DNA of 44,516 nt from Sphingomonas abaci (GTDB lineage: Bacteria > Pseudomonadota > Alphaproteobacteria > Sphingomonadales > Sphingomonadaceae). Every line of letters begins with the position of its first letter. The stretch's first letter is position 1. Made by a program: the position numbers and the translations under genes. The notes under the pieces were generated by a model. It was not told the DNA's origin. It saw nothing but the letters and a program-made list of their open reading frames with translations, and ran no database searches. This document shows, piece by piece, positions 24,728 through 33,547 of the stretch. The stretch is taken from the NCBI RefSeq assembly GCF_014199625.1, contig NZ_JACHNY010000015.1:1-44516 (forward strand). The letters run 5' to 3'.

Positions 24728-26677
24728 ATGCGCCTGCCTCTCCGCCTCGCGTCCGCCGTCCTGCTCCTGGCGGCCGCGCCCGCACCGGTCGCCCGCGTCG
24801 CGCAAGTCCCGCTGGGCAGCCGCGTTGCGCCGCTGCTGCGCGTCGACGGCCTGCGCTTTCGCGATCTCGACCGCGACGGGCGGCTCGGCGTCTATGAGGA
24901 TTGGCGTCGGCCCCCGGCCGCGCGCGCGGCCGACCTGCTGCGCCGGATGACGCTGGCGGAGAAGCTGGGGCAGATGCTGCATGGCTCGGCCCCACAGGCG
25001 GGGCGCGATCGCTACGATCTGGATGCGGTCCGCGACCTCGTGCTGCGCCGGGGGATCACTGCGATGATCACCCGGCTGGAGGCGACGCCCGCCGCCTTCG
25101 CCACCGCGAACAATGCGGTGCAGGCGATCGCCGAACAGGGCCGGCTCGGCATCCCGGTGCTGTTCAGCTCCGATCCGCGCAACCAGCTCGCCGGCAGCAT
25201 GGGGGCGAGCATCGCGGCGGGCGGCTTCACGCCCTTTCCCGATCCGCTGGGGATGGCCGCGATCGACGATGCCGCCCTCACCCGCCAGTATGCCGACATC
25301 ATCCGCCGCGAATATCGCGCGGTGGGCCTGCGCATGGCGCTGTCTCCCCAGGCCGATCTCGCCACCGAGCCGCGCTGGCCGCGAATCGACGGGACGTTCG
25401 GCGAGGACCCGGCAGTCGCCGCGCGCATGGTCGGCGCCTTCGTCCGCGGCCTCCAGGCGGGAAGCGGCGGGGCCGGGGCCGACGGGGTCGCGGCGGTGGT
25501 GAAGCACTGGGTCGGCTACGGCGCGGCCGGCGACCGGGGTTTCGACAGCCACAACCGCTATGGCCGCTTCTCCGCCGTCACCGACGCGACGCTGCCGCTC
25601 CACGTCCGGCCGTTCCTGCCCGCCTTCGCGGCGCGGGTCGCGGGCGTCATGCCGATGTATTCGGTGCCGCGCGCGCTGCACGACGGGCGGGGCCGCGCCC
25701 TGCCCCCGGTCGCGGCGGGCTATAGCCGCTACCTCCTGACCGACCTGCTGCGCATCCGCTATCGCTTTGGCGGCGTGGTCCTGTCCGACTGGAAGATCAC
25801 CGACGATTGCAACGCCGCCTGCCGCGACGGCAGCCCGGCGGGCCAGGCGCCGGACTGGGCCAATGCCGCCACCCCCTGGGGGGTCGAGGCGCTGACCCCG
25901 GCGCAGCGGTTCGCGGCCGGGGTGCGGGCCGGCATCGACCAGTTCGGCGGCACCCAGGATCTCGCCAGCCTGACCCAGGCGGTGCGCGAGGGCGGGATCA
26001 CGGTCGCGCAGGTCGACCGCGCGGTGCTGCGCATCCTGACCCAGAGCTTCGCGCTCGGCCTGTTCGAAAATCCCTATGCCGATCCCAACACGGCCGCGCG
26101 GATCGTTGGCCAGCCCGCCTTCCTCGCGGCGGGTCGGGCGGCGCAGGCGCGCTCGATCGTGCTGCTGCGCGACGACGCCCGGCTGTTGCCGCTGCGTAGG
26201 GTTCGGGTCTATGCGCCCGACCTGTCACCCGCCGCGGTGGCGGAGGCCGGCCTGGTGACCGCGACCGATCCCGCGCGCGCCGACGTCGCGATCCTGCGCA
26301 TGGCCGCGCCGCACGAGCGGCTCCACCCCCACTACCCCGCCGGCGCGGTCCAGCATGAGGGGGCGCTCGACTATCCCGACGACGATCCCGCGCTCGCCCG
26401 GCTGCGCCGCGTCGCCGGGCTGGTGCCGACCATCGTCGTCGTCCGGCTCGACCGGCCGGCGATCCTGACCCGGTTGCGGCCCCATGCCCGCATGCTCGCG
26501 GCCGATTTCGGGGCGGGCGATGCGGGCCTGCTCGACGCGCTGACCGGGCGGACGGCGATGACCGGCCGGCTGCCGTTCGAACTGCCCGCGACCATGGCAG
26601 CGGTCGCGGCGCAGGACCCCGCCCGCCCGGCCGACAGCGCCCGCCCGCTCTACCCGCTGGGCTACCGGGCGCGATAG
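24728..26677 (+). CDS. Secreted glycoside hydrolase family 3 (beta-glucosidase/xylosidase-like)
   Basis: A 649-residue GH3 enzyme with a Sec signal peptide (MRLPLRLASAVLLLAAAPAP). The early segment DLDRDGRLGVYEDWRRPP resembles an EF-hand-like calcium loop. The GH3 N-terminal barrel shows LAEKLGQMLHG, GIPVLFSSDPRNQ, TFGEDPAVAARMVGAFVRGL, VVKHWVGYG and GVVLSDWK, whose Asp354 is the expected nucleophile. The C-terminal alpha/beta domain is short (ARSIVLLRDDARLLPL, TGRLPFELP). It would act in the periplasm on oligosaccharide ends. The 3' end overlaps the convergent PepSY gene by 16 bp. Confidence 0.9.
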   Translation: MRLPLRLASAVLLLAAAPAPVARVAQVPLGSRVAPLLRVDGLRFRDLDRDGRLGVYEDWRRPPAARAADLLRRMTLAEKLGQMLHGSAPQAGRDRYDLDAVRDLVLRRGITAMITRLEATPAAFATANNAVQAIAEQGRLGIPVLFSSDPRNQLAGSMGASIAAGGFTPFPDPLGMAAIDDAALTRQYADIIRREYRAVGLRMALSPQADLATEPRWPRIDGTFGEDPAVAARMVGAFVRGLQAGSGGAGADGVAAVVKHWVGYGAAGDRGFDSHNRYGRFSAVTDATLPLHVRPFLPAFAARVAGVMPMYSVPRALHDGRGRALPPVAAGYSRYLLTDLLRIRYRFGGVVLSDWKITDDCNAACRDGSPAGQAPDWANAATPWGVEALTPAQRFAAGVRAGIDQFGGTQDLASLTQAVREGGITVAQVDRAVLRILTQSFALGLFENPYADPNTAARIVGQPAFLAAGRAAQARSIVLLRDDARLLPLRRVRVYAPDLSPAAVAEAGLVTATDPARADVAILRMAAPHERLHPHYPAGAVQHEGALDYPDDDPALARLRRVAGLVPTIVVVRLDRPAILTRLRPHARMLAADFGAGDAGLLDALTGRTAMTGRLPFELPATMAAVAAQDPARPADSARPLYPLGYRAR

Positions 26678-27750
26678 GATCGCCTGCGTCGCAGCCAGTG
26701 GAGCAGCCCGGTCGCGAACAGCACGGCCGGGGCCAGGCCGACCAGCACCGCCAGGATGCGCGTCGCCAGGCCGCCGACCGTGCCGTCGTGCAGGGGCCGC
26801 ACCCAGGCATCGACCCACGCCCGCCGCCCCGCCCGGCGCAGGTCGCGCACCGCCAGCACCCGGCCGAACCGGTGGTCGACCCAGACATAGCTGCCGGCGA
26901 ACCGCGTCTGCGGGTCCCCCGGCACCTGCATCCGCACGCGGATCGGCGCATCGGGCGCATTGGGCACGTCGACGAACACCAGCCGCCCGTCGGGCAGCGC
27001 CCGGTGCGCCACCTCCAGCGCGCGGGCAACGCCGATCACCGGTCCGACCGCCGGCGTCGGCGTCGGCGTCGGAAGCGGCGCGGGGGCCAACAGCGTCTGC
27101 GTCACCACCGGCAGCGCCAGCAGCACCCCCGTCGCCACCAGCACCGGCAGCACCGCCAGGCTGACGAGCCCGGTCAGCTTGTGCCAGTCGCGCAGGCGGC
27201 GCAGAGCCGCGGCGTCCCGCTTGAAGGCCAGCGCCTTGCGCCAGGTCCCCCGGGGCCACCAGGCGACCAGCCCGCTCGCCAGCAGCACCAGCATCGCCAC
27301 GCCCGACCAGCCGACGATCTGGTGCCCGGTTTCGCCCGCCAGCAACTGCATGTGCAGCTGGTAGATCCAGCTCATCGCATAGCCGCCCCAGGGTTGAGCG
27401 CGCAGGATGCGCCGGCCGTCGGGCGAGAACCACAGCATCATGCGGTCGCCATGGTGACCGGGCATGGCATAATAGCGCGCCGGGATCGTCCCGCCCTCGC
27501 CGGTCGCCTCGAGGGTCCATTGGCCGACCGGATCGTGCCGCGTCGCCCGACCCGTCGCCAGCGCCTGGTCCCAGGCAGAAGAATCCCAGCCGGGGGCCTC
27601 GCCCCCCTGCCCCGTGCGCAACGACGGGTGCAGGCCCGCGTCGATGCCGGTATAGAAGACCAGCGCCGACCCGGTCAGGCCGATCAATGCGAAGAGCAGC
27701 CCCAGGCCGAGGCCCAGGCCCAGGTGGAGCCGACGCATCCAGCGCCGCAT
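26662..27750 (-). CDS. PepSY-associated membrane protein
   Basis: A 362-residue inner-membrane protein of the PepSY-TM family. It opens with the typical RRLHLGLGLGLGLLFALIGL and TGSALVFYTGIDAGLHP, has a periplasmic PepSY loop, membrane helices near VGWSGVAMLVLLASGLVAWW, RDWHKLTGLVSLAVLPVLVA and ILAVLVGLAPAVLFATGLL, and a Pro/Thr linker (PLPTPTPTPAVG). Such proteins commonly accompany TonB siderophore receptors and are linked to ferric-siderophore or metal reduction. It follows the receptor gene by 29 bp. Start at ATG 27750 is preferred over GTG 27786 because the family motif begins there. Confidence 0.88.
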   Translation of the reverse strand: MRRWMRRLHLGLGLGLGLLFALIGLTGSALVFYTGIDAGLHPSLRTGQGGEAPGWDSSAWDQALATGRATRHDPVGQWTLEATGEGGTIPARYYAMPGHHGDRMMLWFSPDGRRILRAQPWGGYAMSWIYQLHMQLLAGETGHQIVGWSGVAMLVLLASGLVAWWPRGTWRKALAFKRDAAALRRLRDWHKLTGLVSLAVLPVLVATGVLLALPVVTQTLLAPAPLPTPTPTPAVGPVIGVARALEVAHRALPDGRLVFVDVPNAPDAPIRVRMQVPGDPQTRFAGSYVWVDHRFGRVLAVRDLRRAGRRAWVDAWVRPLHDGTVGGLATRILAVLVGLAPAVLFATGLLHWLRRRRSYRAR

Positions 27751-27779
27751 CGCTCCCGGCCCCCTTACCCCGGCGCCCC

Positions 27780-29981
27780 TCACCACCGCCCCGCCAGCGC
27801 GATCTCGAATGAACGCGGCGCGCCGAAATAGACGTTGGTGGTCGGATAGCCGCTATATTCGCCGTAGAAGGCGTCGGTCAGGTTGCGCCCGCGCAGGGTC
27901 AACGTCGCATGGTCGCTGACCGGCACCGACAGGCTGGCATCGACCAGCCGGTGGCCGGCGACGCGGATGCTGTTCGCGGTGTCGGTGTAGAAGCCCCCCG
28001 CCCCGCGCAGGTAGCCGCCCAGGGTGACGCGCCCGATCGTATAGAGCGCCGTGACGTTGACGGTCGATGCCGGCACGTTGATCGGGCGGTTGCTGCGGCG
28101 GTCGACCCGCACGCCGCCCACCAGCTCGGACAACCGGTCGTAGCGCGCGTCGGTATAGGACAGACCTGCCGACAGGCGCAGCGGCACGACCGGCTGGACG
28201 CTGGCGGTCAATTCGGCCCCGCGTGACGACTGGCGACCGCCCTGCACGGTCAGCGACGCGTTGTTGGGATCGCGGGTCAGAATGTCGCGCTGCCCGATCC
28301 GGTAGAGCGCGGCGGTGACGCCCGCCCGTCCGCCCCAGCCGCTCGCCTTGACCCCCGCCTCCCAGGCCTGGCCACTGGTCAGGCGGAAGCGGCTGTTGGC
28401 GATCGACGCGAGCAGGATCGACGAGACCGGCGACACGGCGGTGGTATATTGCGCGTAGAGAGTGACGCCGGGCCGCGCTTCCCAGGTCGTGCCCAGCCGC
28501 CAGGAGACGGGATCGAAGCGCGGCGCGTTGCGCTCGGCCGCGCCGGTCGCGTTCTGGGTCGTGGCGCGGGTCAGCGCGATATCGTCGAGGCGGACGCCGC
28601 CCAGCACCAGCCAGTGGGGGGTCAGGTTCAGCGCGTCCTCGGCGAACAGCGACAGCTGGTGCAACCGGGAGTCGAAGGTCACGTCGCTGGTCGTGAACAC
28701 CCCCGGCCCGGTCGGCGCCGGAACGATGGCGGGACGGCGCAGGTCGACGATGGGCAGCGCCGTCAGCGGCGCCTGGCGCCGCGGGCTGACGAAATGGGTC
28801 GCATTGCCCTCCACCCCCAGGCTGAAACGGTTGCGCCGGCCCAGCAGTCGGCCGTCCTGCGCGACCAGCCCGCGCGCGTTCCAGAAGCGATGGTCGTGGC
28901 GGAAATCCTGGTAGCTTTGCCGGATGCCGCCTTGGGGAAAGGCCGGGCTCGGCGGCACGAAGACCTGCGTGTCCGCCAGCAGAAAGGCGCGGCGGGCGGC
29001 ATAGCCGGTCAGGTCGACCGCGACGCGCCACCCGCCGCCCAGCGCTCCGTCCAGCCGCGCGCGCACCGTCGTCTCGTCCGCGTCCGACCGCGCGCCCCGG
29101 GGATTGTAGTTCACCCGGCGCAGCGAACGGTCGGCGACCAACCCGGTCGTGGATCGCACCGCGTCGCTCGGCTCCAGCGCGTAGCGGCCGGGGATCAGCA
29201 ACAGCCCCTGATAGGTCGCGGCGTAGCGATCCTCGAAATGCTCGACGCCCAGCAGCAGCGACCATCGCCCCGCCGGTCGCCACAGCGCGCTGGCGGTCAG
29301 GCCGGCGGCATGGCTGGCGTTGCGCTCGACATCGTAGAGGCTGTCAGAGCGCTGGTAGCTGGCATCGGCGCGGACCGCCAGGTCGGGCGTCACGGCCAGG
29401 TTGACGCCGCCCGCCGCATAGACCGTCCCGAAGCTGCCGGCGGAGGTGAGCAGGTCGAGCCGGCGCTCGCCGATCACCGGCTTGCGCGTCACCAGATTGA
29501 CGACGCCGCCCAGCGCGCCCTCGCCGTACAGGACCGAGGCGGGGCCCTTCAGCACTTCGATCCGGTCATAATGCCAGGTGTTGGTGTCGCGCTGGACCAC
29601 GGTCGACGTCGATACGCGGACGCCGTCGCGCAGGATCGACACGGCGTTGCCGGCGAAGCCGCGCAGCGACAGCACCGCCGGATTGCCCGGCACGTTGCCG
29701 GCGATCGCGCCGACCACGCCGTCGAACGCCTCCCGCGCGGTGCGCAGCCCACGCTGCTGCAGGTCGCCTTGAGTCAGCTGCTCGAGGCTGGCGGGTGTCT
29801 CGGCGACGCTCAGGCCCAGCCGGCTGCCGGTGCCGGCGTCTTGCGCCAGGGGATCGCGCTGGCCGGTGACGACGATCGCGGCCCCGGCGGGTGCGGAGGG
29901 CGCGACGCTTTGCGCGCTGGCCGGGACGGCCAGGGTCAGGCACGACGCAGCTGCGCCGGCCTTCAGGAAATGACGGATCAT
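27780..29981 (-). CDS. TonB-dependent siderophore/metal receptor
   Basis: A 733-residue outer-membrane receptor. It has a signal peptide (MIRHFLKAGAAASCLTLAVP ending ASA-Q), a TonB-box-like IVVTGQRD, a plug with LSLRGFAGNAVSILRDGVRV and IEVLKGPASVLYGEGALGGV, and a beta-barrel ending in an aromatic strand (SFEIALAGRW). It resembles ferric-siderophore receptors. The middle gene of a probable operon (small membrane protein, receptor, PepSY protein). Start at 29981 fits the signal peptide, though a GTG at 30029 has a better ribosome-binding site. The ligand is not determinable. Confidence 0.92.
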   Translation of the reverse strand: MIRHFLKAGAAASCLTLAVPASAQSVAPSAPAGAAIVVTGQRDPLAQDAGTGSRLGLSVAETPASLEQLTQGDLQQRGLRTAREAFDGVVGAIAGNVPGNPAVLSLRGFAGNAVSILRDGVRVSTSTVVQRDTNTWHYDRIEVLKGPASVLYGEGALGGVVNLVTRKPVIGERRLDLLTSAGSFGTVYAAGGVNLAVTPDLAVRADASYQRSDSLYDVERNASHAAGLTASALWRPAGRWSLLLGVEHFEDRYAATYQGLLLIPGRYALEPSDAVRSTTGLVADRSLRRVNYNPRGARSDADETTVRARLDGALGGGWRVAVDLTGYAARRAFLLADTQVFVPPSPAFPQGGIRQSYQDFRHDHRFWNARGLVAQDGRLLGRRNRFSLGVEGNATHFVSPRRQAPLTALPIVDLRRPAIVPAPTGPGVFTTSDVTFDSRLHQLSLFAEDALNLTPHWLVLGGVRLDDIALTRATTQNATGAAERNAPRFDPVSWRLGTTWEARPGVTLYAQYTTAVSPVSSILLASIANSRFRLTSGQAWEAGVKASGWGGRAGVTAALYRIGQRDILTRDPNNASLTVQGGRQSSRGAELTASVQPVVPLRLSAGLSYTDARYDRLSELVGGVRVDRRSNRPINVPASTVNVTALYTIGRVTLGGYLRGAGGFYTDTANSIRVAGHRLVDASLSVPVSDHATLTLRGRNLTDAFYGEYSGYPTTNVYFGAPRSFEIALAGRW

Positions 29982-30062
29982 GGAGGACGCTTTCGGTCCG
30001 CCCGGCGGTCGTCCGGGCGGCGGGATCACGTGCGCTCCAGTCGCCCGGCGCGCGAACGGCGA

Positions 30063-30527
30063 TCAGGCGCGCGCCGGTGGTCCGCGCAACGGGGGCCATG
30101 CGTGGCGGAAGCCGGTCGGGATGGCGATGCGCGCTGCGCCGAGGCCCCGCCGCAGGATGAAGGCGATCAACCCGGCCAGGAGCAGCGGGTCGAGCGCCGC
30201 CAGCATCGCGGCGGACAGGCCGGCAAAGGCGCAGGGCATGTCGGCGCGTTCGTGCCCGGCGGGTGGATGGTCCCGGTCCGCCGTGGGGTCCGCCGAAACG
30301 GCTGCTGCGTGATGCATCATCGGCATGGCTGCATCTGGGTCTGCGCCCGGGCCTGCGAATGGCATCGCAGATGGCGCGGTGACACCCGGACAGGCGATCA
30401 CCGCGACATGAGCCTGCGTGACGTCGATCATATAGCCGGTCGGCACCACCAGGCGCAGGATCAGGGTCGCCGCGTACAGCCATAGCGCGAGATGGCGTTG
30501 CGCGAGAAGATGGCGGACGGCCTGCAC
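30063..30527 (-). CDS. Small membrane protein with His/Met/Cys-rich loop (DUF2946-like)
   Basis: A 154-residue protein with an N-terminal membrane helix (LALWLYAATLILRLVVPTGY), a long loop with metal-type residues (MPFAGPG, AAMPMMHHAAAV, DRDHPPAGHERADMPCAFAG), then a C-terminal hydrophobic segment (LAALDPLLLAGLIAFIL). The layout resembles DUF2946-type proteins that accompany TonB receptors and PepSY proteins in copper or iron uptake. It is the first gene of the operon, 81 bases before the receptor. Family call is tentative; the metal-handling role is inference. Confidence 0.65.
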   Translation of the reverse strand: MQAVRHLLAQRHLALWLYAATLILRLVVPTGYMIDVTQAHVAVIACPGVTAPSAMPFAGPGADPDAAMPMMHHAAAVSADPTADRDHPPAGHERADMPCAFAGLSAAMLAALDPLLLAGLIAFILRRGLGAARIAIPTGFRHAWPPLRGPPARA

Positions 30528-30669
30528 GGATTCGGACTTAGCGGCGGGTCATCACCCTGTCACCGCTTCTCCGCCTCCGATATCGTTTGCGACAATCCAG
30601 ATCAGGTGGACGGTGACCGCAGGCCCTCTTCCTTCTCTGTCCTTCCAACCATTCAAGCCCTCCCCGGGT

Positions 30670-30693
30670 TAGAGGGTTAAATAGAGGGTTAAA
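30670..30693. repeat. Two tandem 12-mers TAGAGGGTTAAA
   Basis: Two perfect adjacent copies (30670-30681 and 30682-30693) followed by a partial third (AAAGGTTAA). This short AT-rich array lies about 60 bases from the first iteron and could be the DNA-unwinding part of the origin. Confidence 0.55.
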
Positions 30694-30755
30694 AGGTTAA
30701 GCGCGCCGAACCGCCTCCCGAATCGTTAGAAAACCGAGCTTTTCAGGTCGACCGG

Positions 30756-31018
30756 CGTTCCCGGAATATCGTCGGATCGTTCCCGATATATCGATACCGG
30801 CGTTCCCGATAGTCCGTGGCACCGTTCCCGATATATCGATGACGCCGGTCGGTGCGCCGTCGGAGCGTTCCCGAAGTGTCGAAGGTCCGGAACAGCCGGT
30901 CGCACGATGCACGGGTTTGAATCAGTTCGACGCTCACGCTCGCTGGGAAGCTTCAATCGACGGAAAACAGGAAGATCTGCTCGCCGTCCGATTCCGGACA
31001 GCCGATACATCGGGAACG
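30756..31018. repeat. Iterons of the plasmid replication origin (oriV)
   Basis: The core CGTTCCCGATATATCGAT occurs at 30778-30795 and 30823-30840, with variants at 30756-30771 (CGTTCCCGGAATATCG), 30801-30816 (CGTTCCCGATAGTCCG) and 30866-30881 (CGTTCCCGAAGTGTCG), and an inverted copy at 31003-31018 (CGATACATCGGGAACG). Start-to-start spacings are 22, 23, 22 and 43 bases, so copies lie on one helix face with one slot skipped. They lie just 3' of repA and are the probable RepA binding sites. Confidence 0.8.
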
Positions 31019-31051
31019 ACAGCGTCGCGGTGAAGCGCGCGGCCGTGCGGA

Positions 31052-32287
31052 TCAACCGCGCAGCAGGTGCCGGTTGCGCGCGTGATAGCGCCGCACATAG
31101 CCGATGAACGCATTCTGGTAGCTGACCGGCGTCCGTGCCGGATCGGCCTCCACCCAGGCGCGGAACTCGGCATGGAGGGTCTGGTAATCCCAGCCCGGGC
31201 ATTCGGCGCGCAGCGTCGCCAGCGTGGCATCGGTGATGTCGCCGGCCTGGGCGCGGGTCGACAGGCTGGTCACGCTACGCCGGACGAGCGCGCCGACATC
31301 CATCACCGGGTCGGGCACAGCCGGCGAGCCGGCCGGGGCCGGCGGGGCCAGCGAGGCTGGCGAGGCCGACGAGGCCGACGAGGCCGACGAGGCCGACGAG
31401 GCCGGCGCGGGGGCGGCCGCCGCCCCGGCCGTCCGGCGCCGCATCCGCAGCAAGGGTTCCCGCTGCCCCTCCACCGTCTCCAGCGCCAGCCGATAGCCCG
31501 GCAACTCGTCGCGCTCGACGATGCGGGCGATCTCGAACTTGAAGCGGCGATACTGCCCCTCCGCCCCGGATTTCTCGAACAGCGTCGGGAGCGCGATCGC
31601 GAACCCCGCCTCGCCCGCGCCGCCCGCATGTTTGCGCGCGACCTTGTACAACCAGCGCTCGCGCCCGCCGGTGATGTCGAAATAGGCGCGGTCGATCGAC
31701 AGCACCCCGCCGGACATCATCACGCCTTCCCAGAACCAGGCGGAGAGCTGGATGGTCATGCCGCGCGATCGCTCGGTCTTTTCGTCGACCATCTGGGTCC
31801 AGCCGTCGAGCCAGCTGAACGTCGCCTCGCGCCGTCCCCGCCCACCCGCCGGCAGCCCGGCATCGGCGCGGATGTTGGTCTTGACCGTGGTTGCGACCAG
31901 CCGGTCGAGCGCCTGGCCGAGCAGTTCATAGGCCCGACCGGTGGGCTGCCGGCCGATCGCGCGCAGCAGGTCATAGGGCATCAGGTGCAGCGTCCGCGGT
32001 ACGTCGTTGATCCCGCGTCGCGCCATGTCGGCGAGCATCGACGCGCAATAGATCAGGATGTCGGCATCCCAGATCGTCGCCATGCCGTAATCGGAGCTGG
32101 CGGAGACATGGACCCATAATTTACCGTCGGGCGAGCGATAGTCGATCGGCTTGACCCGCTTCGACTTGGCCAGGCTGAAGAACGGCCTCTCCATCATCTC
32201 GCGCTGATCGCGCAAGGGCAGGTCGGACAGATAGGGCAGAAACAGGTCGATCTGCTCCGTCCCACCCTTGGTGATCGGCTTTGTCAT
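31052..32287 (-). CDS. repA: Plasmid replication initiator protein A (RPA family)
   Basis: A 411-residue initiator that would bind the iterons immediately downstream and open the origin. The N-terminal two-thirds match the RPA family: QIDLFLPYLSDLPLRDQREM, MERPFFSLAKSKRVKPIDYR, VHVSASSDYGMATIWDADIL, RTLHLMPYDLLRAIGR, SWLDGWTQMVDE and GGVLSIDRAYFDITGGRERW. A low-complexity Ala/Ser/Pro linker (about 287-320, SSASSASSASSASPAS) joins a C-terminal domain (DYQTLHAEFRAWVEADPART, NAFIGYVRRYHAR). The linker is coded by a 9-bp tandem repeat. It lies downstream of parB on the same strand. Confidence 0.93.
   Translation of the reverse strand: MTKPITKGGTEQIDLFLPYLSDLPLRDQREMMERPFFSLAKSKRVKPIDYRSPDGKLWVHVSASSDYGMATIWDADILIYCASMLADMARRGINDVPRTLHLMPYDLLRAIGRQPTGRAYELLGQALDRLVATTVKTNIRADAGLPAGGRGRREATFSWLDGWTQMVDEKTERSRGMTIQLSAWFWEGVMMSGGVLSIDRAYFDITGGRERWLYKVARKHAGGAGEAGFAIALPTLFEKSGAEGQYRRFKFEIARIVERDELPGYRLALETVEGQREPLLRMRRRTAGAAAAPAPASSASSASSASSASPASLAPPAPAGSPAVPDPVMDVGALVRRSVTSLSTRAQAGDITDATLATLRAECPGWDYQTLHAEFRAWVEADPARTPVSYQNAFIGYVRRYHARNRHLLRG
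31353..31406. repeat. In-frame 9-bp tandem repeat in repA linker
   Basis: Six 9-base units: GAGGCTGGC, four copies of GAGGCCGAC, then GAGGCCGGC. On the coding strand this gives repeated Ser-Ser-Ala-like triplets in the RepA linker. Copy number could change without breaking the frame. Confidence 0.85.
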
Positions 32288-32320
32288 GCCCGGCGTGGAT
32301 CCATGTCCCGTCCCCGGCGG

Positions 32321-32340
32321 GTGTTTCCCGCGGGAAACAC
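32321..32340. promoter_or_regulatory. parS-like site 1 (perfect palindrome)
   Basis: GTGTTTCCCGCGGGAAACAC is a perfect 20-bp palindrome of the general parS form TGTTTC(N)GAAACA, between parB and repA. It is the probable ParB binding site. Confidence 0.8.
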
Positions 32341-32386
32341 AGCGCGTCGCACCTCGGGGTTCCGCCGGATGGCCCCGTCCGGCCCG

Positions 32387-32406
32387 ATGTTTCCCGGGGG
32401 AAACAT
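32387..32406. promoter_or_regulatory. parS-like site 2
   Basis: ATGTTTCCCGGGGGAAACAT, a palindrome with one central mismatch, touching the last base of the parB stop codon. Confidence 0.8.
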
Positions 32407-33497
32407 CAGCGCTTCAATCCCTGACCCTGCGCCTCCAGCGCCTCCAGCGCCTGGCGTACGACACGGAGCGTCTCGTCCAAGTCCGCCCCCGAGCCGGCAT
32501 GAAGGCGCAGCGTCACGCCCTGGCGGTTGGCGGATCGCACCGACACTAGCGGGCGGCCATGATGGTCGAATTGGCGCAACGGTTCGCGGTAGTCGAGCCC
32601 CGCCACCCGCCGGGGCGCGTCCTGGAACCGGCGCATCACCTCGCTCGCCGGGATCGGCGGCTGACCGTCGTCGCGCCGCGCGCGCTGCTCCCGCGCGAGC
32701 CGCTCTGCGGTCGCCAGGATGGCGGGTTGCGCGTCCGGATGGTCGAGCAGTTGCGCCAGCGCATAGGCTGGCTTCAGCGCCAGCTCGGCGGGCGAGGCGA
32801 AGGACCCGACGACCTCGTGCGGCAGCGTCGCGATCTTGAGCATCTTCGACAGCCAGCCTTTGGACAGCTTCAGCCGCTCGGCCATCCGCGTTTGGTGGTT
32901 GCCGTAATGGCTGGCCAGCGCCAACCGGTAGTTCCACGCCCGCTCCAAGTCGGACACGTCGGCACGCGCGCGGTTCTCCAGGTCGGCGAGCCGGAACGCG
33001 GCCTCGTCGTCGAGCTGCGCGACCTGGGCCAGGAACTGCATGTCGGGATAGTGGTTGGCGCGCAGCCAAGTGATCGACCAATGCCGCCGGGTGCCCGCGA
33101 TCACCTCATACTCATGGTCCGGATCGCCCTCGACCCGGCGGACGACCGCCGGCACCTTCTGCCCGCCCTCCGCCAGGATCGAGTCGATCAGCTCGCGACA
33201 GCTCGCCTCCGACAGGTGGCGATAGCTGCGGGCATTGCCCGGCCACACCCGCACGCGGGCGGGGTCGAGCAGCACTTGCGTGACCTGCCGCACTTCGCCG
33301 CTGGCGAGGCGGGCGAGCGCGGACTCGCGGCCGAGCAGGGTCGTGCCCCGCACCCGATCCGGCGCCCGGTCCGACGGTCGCGCCTGCGCCTCCGCCGTCC
33401 CAGCCGGTGGATCGCGCCGGTCCGGCCCGCCCTCCCCCGGACCCGCCTCGTCCGCCGCCAGCAGGGCGGCCAGGTAATCGGATTGCTTACGCGCCAT
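32406..33497 (-). CDS. parB: Plasmid partition protein ParB
   Basis: A 363-residue ParB/Spo0J-type DNA-binding protein. After a disordered N-terminus, the CTPase/ParB domain contains RVWPGNARSYRHLSEASCRE, LIDSILAEGGQKVPAVVRRV and YEVIAGTRRHWSITWLRA; the last block is the GxRRxxA-type nucleotide-binding motif, here GTRRHW. A KorB-like helix-turn-helix follows (HQTRMAERLKLSKGWLSKML). It would load on the four parS-like palindromes flanking the operon and spread. It starts 50 bases after the parA stop and is followed by two parS-like sites and repA. Confidence 0.93.
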   Translation of the reverse strand: MARKQSDYLAALLAADEAGPGEGGPDRRDPPAGTAEAQARPSDRAPDRVRGTTLLGRESALARLASGEVRQVTQVLLDPARVRVWPGNARSYRHLSEASCRELIDSILAEGGQKVPAVVRRVEGDPDHEYEVIAGTRRHWSITWLRANHYPDMQFLAQVAQLDDEAAFRLADLENRARADVSDLERAWNYRLALASHYGNHQTRMAERLKLSKGWLSKMLKIATLPHEVVGSFASPAELALKPAYALAQLLDHPDAQPAILATAERLAREQRARRDDGQPPIPASEVMRRFQDAPRRVAGLDYREPLRQFDHHGRPLVSVRSANRQGVTLRLHAGSGADLDETLRVVRQALEALEAQGQGLKR

Positions 33498-33547
33498 GAT
33501 TCGCCTCCTCGCCGGAACATACCGCGAACGAAGAGATGTAGGAAAGC

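Noticed and set aside
28449..30485. Plus-strand 678-codon frame opposite the TonB receptor
   Set aside because: Antisense shadow of a GC-rich gene; no recognisable motif.
30756..31018. Repeats considered as a CRISPR array
   Set aside because: Units are 16-18 bp, degenerate, spaced by only 4-7 bp and partly inverted, with no spacer-length unique sequence. Position beside repA points to iterons.
31353..31406. 9-bp repeats considered as a non-coding array
   Set aside because: They lie within repA in frame and code for its Ala/Ser linker.
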